NCBI GenBank assembly: GCA_022360055.1 | Contig: JAKSDO010000013.1 | Span: 1-32,960, forward strand | Length of the DNA stretch: 32,960 nucleotides | Reading direction: 5' to 3' | From: Cytophagales bacterium | GTDB lineage: Bacteria; Bacteroidota; Bacteroidia; Cytophagales; Cyclobacteriaceae | In this document: in pieces, positions 24,219-32,960 of the stretch | Numbering within the stretch: position 1 is the first letter of the stretch | Layout: the number at the start of each line of letters is the position of its first letter | The notes under the pieces: model-generated | Told to the model about the DNA's origin: nothing | Database searches by the model: none | What the model saw: the letters and a program-made list of their open reading frames with translations, nothing else | Made by a program: the position numbers and the translations under genes

Positions 24219-27200
24219 ATGTCGTATGCAAGATTTTGGGATAACCACTTTTCAATTTCCTTTACGGCCATCCCTTTTCTTTCTGCGTAATCCTCTACCT
24301 GATCTTTTTGAATTTTTCCCAAGCCAAAATATCTTGATTCTTTATGGGCTAAGTACCAACCGCTTACCGAAGCGGCGGGATGCATGGCATAACTTTCGGT
24401 CAATTTGACGCCAATCTCTTTTTCCACTGCCAACAAATCAAAGAGCTTTCTTTTTTCCAGGTGATCGGGGCACGCGGGGTAGCCGGGCGCCGGGCGTATT
24501 CCCGTATATTTTTCCCGAATCAGGTCATCGCCTGACAATTTCTCAGATTTGGCATATCCCCAGTAATCTGTCCTTACTTTTTGATGCAGGTATTCGGCAA
24601 ATGCCTCAGCCAACCGGTCTGCCAAGGCCTTTGTCATTATGCTGTTATAATCATCAAGGTCTGCTTCAAACTTCGCCGCTAATTCTTCAGCGCCGAAACC
24701 GCAACTGACAACAAAAGCGCCGATATAATCATCTTTCGCACTTCGCTTCGGAGCGACAAAATCACTTAACGAATAATTCGGGAGGCTGGCAGCTTTTTTA
24801 TTTTGCTGACGCAAAAAATTAAGGGTCGTGATCACTTCCCGACCGTTTTCATGGTTGTAGACCTCTACATCGTCCTCAACTGCACTCGCTTTGTAGAATC
24901 CGAAAGCAGCCCTGGCAACAAGTAATTCATCCTCAACTATTTTATCTAACAACTGCAGGGCATCCTTATGAAGTTTCCTGGCGGTTTCTCCAACGACTTC
25001 ATCATCCAGAATTGCAGGATATTTACCGGATAATTCCCAGGAAATAAAAAACGGGGTCCAATCAATATATGGGACCAATTCTGCAAGCGGTATGTTTTCA
25101 ATGACCTTTCTCCCGAGGAACGATGGTCTTTGAGCGCTGTACTCATCCCAGTCAATAGCTACTTTCCTGGCGCGGGCCTCGACCAACGAAATATATTTTT
25201 TTGTTCCTCTTCTCAATTCGTAGTCTTGCCTCAGTTTCCGATATTCCTCATGCACTTCAGCTATGAGACTTTCCCTGAGCGCCGGGTCCGACGAAGTGAG
25301 TTTGCTTGCGACAGGCACACTTTTGGAAGCATCGATCACATGCATAACCGGGCCGCTGTAATTCGGATCAATTTTGATGCACGTATGAATTCTGGAGGTG
25401 GTCGCCCCACCGATCAGCAGCGGGATCTTAAAATTCCTTCGTTCCATTTCCCGGGCAACGTATACCATTTCGTCGAGCGACGGGGTAATTAATCCGCTTA
25501 ATCCGATAATGTCTGCCTTTTCCTTCTCGGCAGTATCCATGATTTTTTCCAGTGGCACCATCACTCCGAGATCTATAATCTCGAAGTTGTTACAGGCCAG
25601 CACAACACCGACAATGTTCTTCCCTATATCATGAACATCGCCTTTCACAGTGGCCAATAGAATTTTCCCGGCAGAATTAGAGCCTTTTACGTCACCCTGA
25701 TCAGCCTGTGCCCGCTCTATAAACGGAATTAAATAGGCTACCGCCTTTTTCATGACCCTGGCACTTTTCACCACCTGGGGCAAGAACATTTTGCCTTCGC
25801 CGAACAAGTCGCCGACTATGCTCATCCCATCCATAAGCGGGCCTTCGATCACTTTCAAAGGGTGATCATACATTTGTCTGGCTTCCTCCGTATCTTCCTC
25901 GATATAATCGAGCATTCCTTTTACAAGTGCATGGCTTAATCTTTTCCCTACGGGCCATTTTCTCCAAAGGTCGTCCTTTTCAATCTTTTTGCCCTCCCCT
26001 TTTACCTTTTCGGCAAACTCAATTAATCGCTCGGTAGCATCCGCCCGTCGATTGAGCAAGACATCCTCCACTCGCTCCAAAAGATCTGCCGGGATTTCTT
26101 CATACACTTCAATCATACCGGCATTTACAATGCCCATGTCCAGGCCGGCCTTGACTGCGTGAAACAAAAATGCCGAATGCATGGCCTCCCGAACCACATT
26201 ATTGCCGCGAAATGAAAAGGATATATTGCTGATACCCCCGCTCACTTTGGCGCCAGGGAGGTTTTCTTTTATCCATCTTACGGCATTTATGAAATCGACG
26301 GCATAGTTATTATGTTCTTCAATACCTGTGGCTACGGTAAGTATGTTCGGGTCAAAAATGATATCCTGAGGTTTGAACTTCACTTCATTTACCAGGACAT
26401 CATAGGATCGTTTGCAAATCTCAATTCTCCTTTGGAATGTGTCGGCCTGACCTTGCTCATCAAAAGCCATTACGATGGTTGCCGCTCCATACTTTTTAAT
26501 GAGCTTTGCGTGCTTTTTAAATGTTTCTTCCCCTTCTTTAAGTGATATGGAGTTTACGACGCTTTTGCCCTGAGTACATTGCAATCCGGCCTCGATCACC
26601 GACCACTTAGACGAATCGATCATGATCGGTAGTTTTGCAATTTCAGGCTCGGAGGCGACAAGATTCAAGAATTTGGTCATGGCCGCTTCGGAGTCCAACA
26701 TCCCTTCATCCATGTTTACATCGATGATCTGGGCGCCTCCTTCCACCTGGCTCATGGCTACGGCGAGCGCTTCGTCATATTTATCTTCTTTGATCAGTCT
26801 GGCAAATTTTCTGGATCCGGTCACATTGGTCCGCTCGCCAATATTTACAAATACCGAATCGGGCTTGACGGTTAGTGGTTCCAATCCACTGAGATGCAGA
26901 TAAGCGTCAGGTTGAGGTAATTCTCTCGGTTTATACCCGGCTACTTCATCGGCAATTGCCCTGATGTGATCCGGGGTCGTACCGCAGCATCCCCCGACAA
27001 TATTTACCAGACCTTCGGCCGCAAATTCGCCAAGCACCCTTGCAGTATGCGCCGGCGTTTCATCGTATTGTCCGAATTCGTTGGGCAATCCTGCATTGGG
27101 ATGGACAGTCACCGGCACGTGAGCGATTCTGGATAATTCCTGAATGTAGGTTCGCATCATATCTGCTCCCAAAGCACAATTCAATCCAACACTCAGGATA

Positions 27201-27952
27201 TCCATGTGGGAAATGGAATTCCAGAAAGCCTCGGTCACCTGCCCCGACAAGGTTCTGCCGGAGGCATCCGTAATCGTTCCCGAAACCATTACAGGTATTT
27301 TCTCCCGCCGCGCTTCAAATATATCCGATATCGCAAAAAGCGCCGCCTTGGCATTTAAGGTATCAAAGATGGTTTCTACGATTAACAAATCCACACCACC
27401 GTCCATCAAGGCGCCGGCCTGTTGCCGGTATACTTCGACCAATTGACTGAAGGTAATTGCCCGAAATGCCGGATCATTTACATCCGGGGACAACGAGGCA
27501 GTTTTATTCGTCGGACCGAGCGAACCTGCAACAAAGCGTGGTTTCCCCGGATCGTACGCAGTAACCTCTTCCGCAACCTCCCTGGCGATCTTTGCGGCAC
27601 GGTAATTTAAATCATGTACCGCAAATTCCGTATGGTATTCCGCCTGCGCCAGCGAGGAGCCGCTAAAGGTATTTGTGAGTATTATATCCGCGCCTGCATC
27701 CAGGTACTTACGTTCTATTTCCTTAACAATTTCAGGCTTTGTAATTGATAAAATATCGTTGTTGCCCTTTAATGGATAATCATGATCTTTGAAATATGCT
27801 CCCCTGAAATCCTCTTCGGTGAGATTATACTTTTGGATCATGGTACCCATGGCGCCATCCATCACCAGAATTCGTTCGGTCAATAGTGCTTTGATATCTT
27901 TCAAATCGATGCTTTTTAGTGTATTATCAGGAAAGTCTTGGAGATGAGTCAT
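24215..27952 (-). CDS. metH: cobalamin-dependent methionine synthase
   Basis: The 1245-residue enzyme methylates homocysteine using methyl-tetrahydrofolate and B12. The homocysteine domain (about 1-330) has zinc Cys residues in GLNCALG and [10 protein letters not shown]. The pterin domain follows (about 345-620; [24 protein letters not shown]). The B12 cap and binding region has the cobalt His in [11 protein letters not shown]. The C-terminal SAM-binding activation domain includes [12 protein letters not shown]. The start is the ATG at 27952. The open frame continues 16 codons further to a GTG at 28000, but that stretch lies inside a SAM-I riboswitch and is not coding. Expression should therefore fall when SAM is plentiful. 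Confidence 0.97.
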   Translation of the reverse strand: MTHLQDFPDNTLKSIDLKDIKALLTERILVMDGAMGTMIQKYNLTEEDFRGAYFKDHDYPLKGNNDILSITKPEIVKEIERKYLDAGADIILTNTFSGSSLAQAEYHTEFAVHDLNYRAAKIAREVAEEVTAYDPGKPRFVAGSLGPTNKTASLSPDVNDPAFRAITFSQLVEVYRQQAGALMDGGVDLLIVETIFDTLNAKAALFAISDIFEARREKIPVMVSGTITDASGRTLSGQVTEAFWNSISHMDILSVGLNCALGADMMRTYIQELSRIAHVPVTVHPNAGLPNEFGQYDETPAHTARVLGEFAAEGLVNIVGGCCGTTPDHIRAIADEVAGYKPRELPQPDAYLHLSGLEPLTVKPDSVFVNIGERTNVTGSRKFARLIKEDKYDEALAVAMSQVEGGAQIIDVNMDEGMLDSEAAMTKFLNLVASEPEIAKLPIMIDSSKWSVIEAGLQCTQGKSVVNSISLKEGEETFKKHAKLIKKYGAATIVMAFDEQGQADTFQRRIEICKRSYDVLVNEVKFKPQDIIFDPNILTVATGIEEHNNYAVDFINAVRWIKENLPGAKVSGGISNISFSFRGNNVVREAMHSAFLFHAVKAGLDMGIVNAGMIEVYEEIPADLLERVEDVLLNRRADATERLIEFAEKVKGEGKKIEKDDLWRKWPVGKRLSHALVKGMLDYIEEDTEEARQMYDHPLKVIEGPLMDGMSIVGDLFGEGKMFLPQVVKSARVMKKAVAYLIPFIERAQADQGDVKGSNSAGKILLATVKGDVHDIGKNIVGVVLACNNFEIIDLGVMVPLEKIMDTAEKEKADIIGLSGLITPSLDEMVYVAREMERRNFKIPLLIGGATTSRIHTCIKIDPNYSGPVMHVIDASKSVPVASKLTSSDPALRESLIAEVHEEYRKLRQDYELRRGTKKYISLVEARARKVAIDWDEYSAQRPSFLGRKVIENIPLAELVPYIDWTPFFISWELSGKYPAILDDEVVGETARKLHKDALQLLDKIVEDELLVARAAFGFYKASAVEDDVEVYNHENGREVITTLNFLRQQNKKAASLPNYSLSDFVAPKRSAKDDYIGAFVVSCGFGAEELAAKFEADLDDYNSIMTKALADRLAEAFAEYLHQKVRTDYWGYAKSEKLSGDDLIREKYTGIRPAPGYPACPDHLEKRKLFDLLAVEKEIGVKLTESYAMHPAASVSGWYLAHKESRYFGLGKIQKDQVEDYAERKGMAVKEIEKWLSQNLAYDI

Positions 27953-27961
27953 AACGGCCAA

Positions 27962-28055
27962 CTTATCTACCCGCAAACACTGTGCGGCGGGAATTGGCAC
28001 CGCTCACGGTTGCCAAGACATCATAGGGCCCGATCCCTCCGTCTTTCTTGATAAG
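27962..28055 (-). ncRNA. SAM-I (S-box) riboswitch controlling metH
   Basis: In mRNA sense the element opens with CTTATCAAGA and GGAGGGATCGGGCCC, continues with TATGATGTCTTGGCAACC and closes with GATAAG. P1 is formed by CTTATC (28050-28055) with GATAAG (27962-27967). The CTTATCAAGA...GGAGGGA...GGCCC...GGCAACC core is the S-box signature. It ends 9 bases before the metH ATG. With no terminator stem visible in that gap, control of translation initiation (P1 close to the start site) seems more likely than attenuation. Confidence 0.92.
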
Positions 28056-28060
28056 AACCG

Positions 28061-28092
28061 CAAAGATAAATGATTTATGCGAATTAGTTCAA
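28061..28092 (-). promoter_or_regulatory. promoter of the metH riboswitch transcript
   Basis: On the minus strand TTG (28090-28092), 21 bases, then TATCTTTG (28061-28068): a full match to TTG-N19-21-TAnnTTTG. Transcription would start at or just before the 5' end of the riboswitch. Confidence 0.65.
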
Positions 28093-28121
28093 CATAGAAA
28101 TGATTTAAGTTTCAAAGATGC

Positions 28122-30236
28122 CTAAATCAATTCTACTTTTTCTATTTCCTCTCTTGTCAACTTAAAGAATTCCTTGTGTACATTGAATACCTTTTCATCG
28201 CCGGCACTTTTAGGTTCATAAGTACCGTCTTCTTTCATGATGTAGGTATTCACATTATCCTTTAGGTTATACTTCAGAATGGTCATCACCTGTTTTTTAA
28301 GCAATGGATCCACCACCATAAATAAAGACTCAATACGTCTGTCAAAACTTCTGACCATAACATCGGCGCTTCCCCCATAGATTTTTGGTTCTCCGCCATT
28401 ATGGAAATAATATATCCTTGAATGCTCCAGATACTCCCCAACGATCGAATATACTTCAATATTTTCACTCAATCCTTTCCTGCCGGGGCGCAGACTGCAG
28501 ATCCCTCTTATAATCAATTTAATTGGAACGCCGGCCTGGGAAGCTTTATATAATTCGCCAATTGTTTCTTTATCCTGCAATGAATTCAGTTTTATGATTA
28601 TACCGCTGGGCAGGCCCTTTTTGGCATTTGTAGCTTCATTTTTAGCCAAATCTACAATCTGTTGACGCATATCCTTCGGAGCCGTTAACAGGTACTTGTA
28701 GATTCTGGGTATGGAATGACCGGTGATCGCATTGAAAAACTCGGATACATCATGCGCATATATCTCATTGGAAGTGAGTATTCCCCAATCCGTATACAGT
28801 TTTGAAGTGGATTCGTTGTAATTGCCACTTGACATGTGCACGTATCTGGTTACCCGGTCGGCTTCTTTTCGTACGATAAGCAACAGCTTGGTATGTGTCT
28901 TAACCTCCTGGATCCCATAGATCACAAAACATCCGGCATTTTGCAGCCGCTTTGCTTCCTTGAGATTATTTTCTTCATCAAATCTTGCTTTTACCTCAAA
29001 AAGGACCGAAACATGCTTGCCATTTTCAGCGGCCTTCAAAAGCGCCGCCGTAACCCTTGAATCTTTTGCAAGCCGGTATATGGTCAGTTTGACCGAAAGT
29101 ACATTTGGATCTTCGGCCGATTTCTCCAGCAATTCGAGTAATGGATCGATGTTATTATATGGATGATGCAATAGAATATCCCGCTGCTTAAGGATCTCAA
29201 AAATTGTTTCTTCGGCCCCAATATCAAGCATGGATACCGGCTTTACCGGAGGGTGAAACTTCGGCACTTTGTTCTTAAATTCGTTGTGACCGATGATTTG
29301 CCAAAATGTCGTATAATCAAACAGATTTTCGTCTGAAACTTCAAAAATATTATCGTCATCAATATCCCAGCGATTTTTTAAAATGCGGATCATCCATTTG
29401 TTTGCCTGTTCTTCGACTTCCAACCTCACTACCCTACCGGTTTTCCTGGTCTTGAGCTTTCGCCTTAATTCTTCCAGAAAATTGGCTTCGATATCGTCGC
29501 TTTCGTCAAGGGTAAAATCTCCGTTTCTTGTAATCCTGAACAGGTTTACCGATTCGATTGTAATATTTCTGAACAGCTTTTGAATGAAAGTTCTTATGAT
29601 CTCCTCGATGGGCACAAAAACCAAATAATCCTCCCGGTATATTTCGAAAAGTCTGGGCAGGTTTGTCGGGATCTGGATGAACGATAACCTTTTCTTTTCA
29701 CTTTCATCCCGGTGATCGATTGTTACAACTCCAAAGATCAATAATTTATTCACCAAGGAGGGAAATGTATGATAGCTGTCAAACACCATTGGGGTGAGCA
29801 TCGGGAAGATCGTCTTTTTGAAATAATCCTTGACGATTTCCTTTTCGCGCTCATCGAGCTGGCTTACTTTGAGAATATTAAATCCGTGTTTTTTAAAATA
29901 CGGACGTATATTTTTTATAAAGTGATTTGACTGGGCCTTGAAAAATTCTTGAATTTCACCCAGCAATTTTTGCTTAAAGGGGATCTCCCGTAAGGAGGAA
30001 TAGTCAATACGCTCTTTATTTGAGTCCAGATAATGGTAAAGGCTGCCCACACGAATCATGAAAAATTCATCGAGATTGGATGACGTAATCGCCATAAATT
30101 TGAGCTTATCAAAAAAGTTACGGCTGACCTTTTTTGCCTGATCAAGAACTCTGTGATTAAATTTTAGCCAGCTCAGGTCCCGGCTTATAAATTTGCTCTT
30201 TTCAATTTGAGTAGTAGTGCGATCTGTTACAACCAT
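28122..30236 (-). CDS. ppk1: polyphosphate kinase 1
   Basis: The 704-residue enzyme reversibly transfers the terminal ATP phosphate onto polyphosphate. The N-terminal domain has the typical FISRDLSWLKFNHRVL and SNLDEFFMIRVGSL segments. The head domain follows. Two phospholipase D-like C-terminal domains hold the phospho-accepting His in THTKLLLI and YVHMSSGNYN, FEVKARFDEENN and GSADVMVRSFDRRIESL. The length is normal for the family (about 690). It sits between metH and gyrB on the same strand but is set off from gyrB by a terminator. Polyphosphate metabolism would link to stress and phosphate storage. Confidence 0.96.
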   Translation of the reverse strand: MVVTDRTTTQIEKSKFISRDLSWLKFNHRVLDQAKKVSRNFFDKLKFMAITSSNLDEFFMIRVGSLYHYLDSNKERIDYSSLREIPFKQKLLGEIQEFFKAQSNHFIKNIRPYFKKHGFNILKVSQLDEREKEIVKDYFKKTIFPMLTPMVFDSYHTFPSLVNKLLIFGVVTIDHRDESEKKRLSFIQIPTNLPRLFEIYREDYLVFVPIEEIIRTFIQKLFRNITIESVNLFRITRNGDFTLDESDDIEANFLEELRRKLKTRKTGRVVRLEVEEQANKWMIRILKNRWDIDDDNIFEVSDENLFDYTTFWQIIGHNEFKNKVPKFHPPVKPVSMLDIGAEETIFEILKQRDILLHHPYNNIDPLLELLEKSAEDPNVLSVKLTIYRLAKDSRVTAALLKAAENGKHVSVLFEVKARFDEENNLKEAKRLQNAGCFVIYGIQEVKTHTKLLLIVRKEADRVTRYVHMSSGNYNESTSKLYTDWGILTSNEIYAHDVSEFFNAITGHSIPRIYKYLLTAPKDMRQQIVDLAKNEATNAKKGLPSGIIIKLNSLQDKETIGELYKASQAGVPIKLIIRGICSLRPGRKGLSENIEVYSIVGEYLEHSRIYYFHNGGEPKIYGGSADVMVRSFDRRIESLFMVVDPLLKKQVMTILKYNLKDNVNTYIMKEDGTYEPKSAGDEKVFNVHKEFFKLTREEIEKVELI

Positions 30237-30247
30237 CTGTAATCCTT

Positions 30248-30283
30248 TAAAAATAAAGTAGGGTTCATCAAAATAAACCCTAC
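30248..30283 (-). terminator. rho-independent terminator of gyrB
   Basis: On the minus strand GTAGGGTT (30276-30283) pairs with AACCCTAC (30258-30265) through a 10-base loop and is followed by TTTATTTTTA. It lies 22 bases after the gyrB stop codon and 12 bases before the ppk1 start, so the ppk1 promoter must overlap it or ppk1 depends on readthrough. Confidence 0.75.
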
Positions 30284-30305
30284 CAAAATATATGTTATTT
30301 GCAGT

Positions 30306-32309
<2,004 letters not shown>

Positions 32310-32402
32310 TCATGCATAGATTTGTGAAATAAATCGAAAAATAATCCCTTCCCTGGCTGCACAAGCCGAATAATCAAACGTATTATAAATATATGGTTAA
32401 AA

Positions 32403-32768
32403 CTAAAATTGTCCGGTTTGGATTAAAACCAAATTACAGGCATTTTCCGTTTCAATACCGCGTAGATTCGCCAATTTGGCAAGCTCGGGATTTTCCGTTC
32501 CGGGATTAAAAATTATCCGTTTCGGCTTTAAATCCAGGATATAACAATACCATTCTTTCTGGTTCGAAGGACTAAGATATATGGTGACGGTATGAACATC
32601 TTCAACGGCGGGCTTTTCTTTTAAATTCAGGATTCTTTTCCCAAGAATCTTCCCCTCGCGAATTCCGACCGGAACAAATTCGAAGCCTGCATTGTCAAGC
32701 ATTCTGCCGGCAAGATTGGAATATCTTGAAGATTCCGGGCTGGCTCCGATCACAACCGTCTTTTTCAT
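32403..32768 (-). CDS. CoA-binding-domain (CoA_binding_2) protein
   Basis: The 121-residue single Rossmann-like domain has the nucleotide-binding start KKTVVIGASPESSRYSNLA, then VTIYLSP and RIIFNPGTENPELAKLA (given in parts: RIIFNPGTENP, ELAKLA). It matches the small YccU-like proteins that bind coenzyme A or a related nucleotide. There are no catalytic residues, and the physiological role is unknown. The ATG lies exactly at the end of a tandem pair of the 90-nt repeat, so its mRNA leader, if transcribed from upstream, contains both copies. It is 135 bases from gyrB, same strand, and probably a separate unit. Confidence 0.88.
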   Translation of the reverse strand: MKKTVVIGASPESSRYSNLAGRMLDNAGFEFVPVGIREGKILGKRILNLKEKPAVEDVHTVTIYLSPSNQKEWYCYILDLKPKRIIFNPGTENPELAKLANLRGIETENACNLVLIQTGQF

Positions 32769-32858
32769 CCGTTAATATTTTTATAGTTTGCCGACAATCA
32801 GAGCAATATAATCATACTCGTATGTGCCCTGAATTTGCTCCGGTCCCACCGGGTTCAT
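32769..32858 (-). repeat. start-codon-linked repeat, copy D (90 nt, tandem)
   Basis: This is the copy nearest the CoA-binding gene; in gene direction it runs from ATGAACCCGG to TATAAAAATATTAACGG directly before the host ATG. It differs from the adjacent copy C at about 14 of 90 positions by hand count. Hairpin 1 (CCGGT-GGG-ACCGG) is intact. The outer arms of hairpin 2 are reduced to GGCA/TGTC with one G-T wobble. Confidence 0.85.
32781..32858 (-). CDS. possible 25-residue peptide encoded in repeat copy D
   Basis: The ATG at 32856-32858 opens 25 codons ending TAA (32781-32783), 12 bases before the CoA-binding protein ATG. The peptide starts MNPVGPEQIQGTYEYDYIAL and ends IVGKL. It is the frame least disturbed by odd residues and would be the best candidate for a translated product, if any copy is translated. 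Confidence 0.4.
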   Translation of the reverse strand: MNPVGPEQIQGTYEYDYIALIVGKL

Positions 32859-32948
32859 CCGTTAATATTTTTATAGTTTACTGACACACAGAGCAATACA
32901 ATCTTGCTTGTATGTGTCATAAAATTGCTCCGGTCCTACCGGTTTCAT
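32859..32948 (-). repeat. start-codon-linked repeat, copy C (90 nt, tandem)
   Basis: This is the outer copy of the tandem pair. It begins ATGAAACCGG, ends TATAAAAATATTAACGG and is followed at once by the ATG of copy D. Hairpin 1 is CCGGT-AGG-ACCGG. Hairpin 2 has outer arms GACACA/TGTGTC and inner AGCAA/TTGCT. GAGCAAT/ATTGCTC offers an alternative, interleaved pairing. Confidence 0.85.
32871..32948 (-). CDS. possible 25-residue peptide encoded in repeat copy C
   Basis: The ATG at 32946-32948 opens 25 codons ending TAA (32871-32873). The peptide starts MKPVGPEQFYDTYKQDCIAL and ends CVSKL, parallel to copy D (identical at about 14 of 25 positions). The spacing from its TAA to the next ATG (12 bases) is the same as in copy D, so the two frames and the host gene form an evenly spaced ATG series. 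Confidence 0.38.
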   Translation of the reverse strand: MKPVGPEQFYDTYKQDCIALCVSKL

Positions 32949-32960
32949 CTTAAGATATTA

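Noticed and set aside
27953-28000. Upstream extension of metH (16 codons to a GTG)
   Set aside because: This stretch forms the 3' half of the SAM-I riboswitch, and the homology to MetH begins after the ATG at 27952.

Overview
The window reads as a chromosomal segment of a member of the Bacteroidota, most likely the Cytophagales. The evidence is a secreted protein with a type IX secretion (Por) C-terminal sorting domain, several promoters of the Bacteroidota form (TTG, about 19-21 bases, TAnnTTTG), starts without Shine-Dalgarno sequences, and small proteins of a type I associate only with this phylum. It is mostly ordinary housekeeping DNA with some accessory stretches; I see no prophage, transposase, CRISPR array, tRNA or rRNA.

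Layout. 1-570: gene-free DNA with a dispersed palindromic repeat and a long hairpin. 570-1712: T9SS cargo protein. 1854-2039: small gene remnant. 2094-3436: map and a NUDIX hydrolase. 3437-7381 (minus strand): a reactive-sulfur island of ArsR regulator, CstB-like persulfide dioxygenase/rhodanese, a rhodanese, two half-size YeeE/YedE transporter subunits and a membrane-anchored rhodanese. 7642-8346: two small conserved-type proteins. 8600-9778: LuxR-type response regulator beside a broken histidine kinase. 10163-11908: TPR histidine kinase. 11960-13657: gamma-glutamyltransferase. 13881-17355: an FAD/NAD oxidoreductase and a membrane 4Fe-4S protein of NosR/NapH type. 17432-20080: alaS, divergent from an M23 peptidase-hypothetical-merR-dprA-DnaJ/TPR run (20231-24218). 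24215-27952: metH behind a SAM-I riboswitch. 28122-30236: ppk1. 30306-32267: gyrB. 32403-32768: a CoA-binding-domain protein.

The most unusual signal is an 89-90 nt repeat present four times (4267-4355, 13791-13880, 32769-32858, 32859-32948). Every copy lies in the same orientation relative to the next gene and ends exactly at the start codon of an unrelated gene (a YeeE half-transporter, the FAD oxidoreductase, the CoA-binding protein; the last carries two copies in tandem). Each copy begins with its own ATG and contains an ORF of about 24-25 codons with a related peptide (MxPxxPEx...); one copy is interrupted by TAG. The copies can also fold into two hairpins with apparent compensatory changes. 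It looks like a portable leader, either a tiny-ORF element or a structured 5'UTR module, that has spread to start codons. I do not recognise it as a named family.

Other points: the metH reading frame runs open into its riboswitch, so the longest-ORF start is wrong; a second dispersed repeat of about 112 bp occurs in inverted orientation at 21-132 and 15288-15401; and the kinase fragment next to the response regulator has an in-frame TGA and lacks both a His box and an ATP-binding G box.
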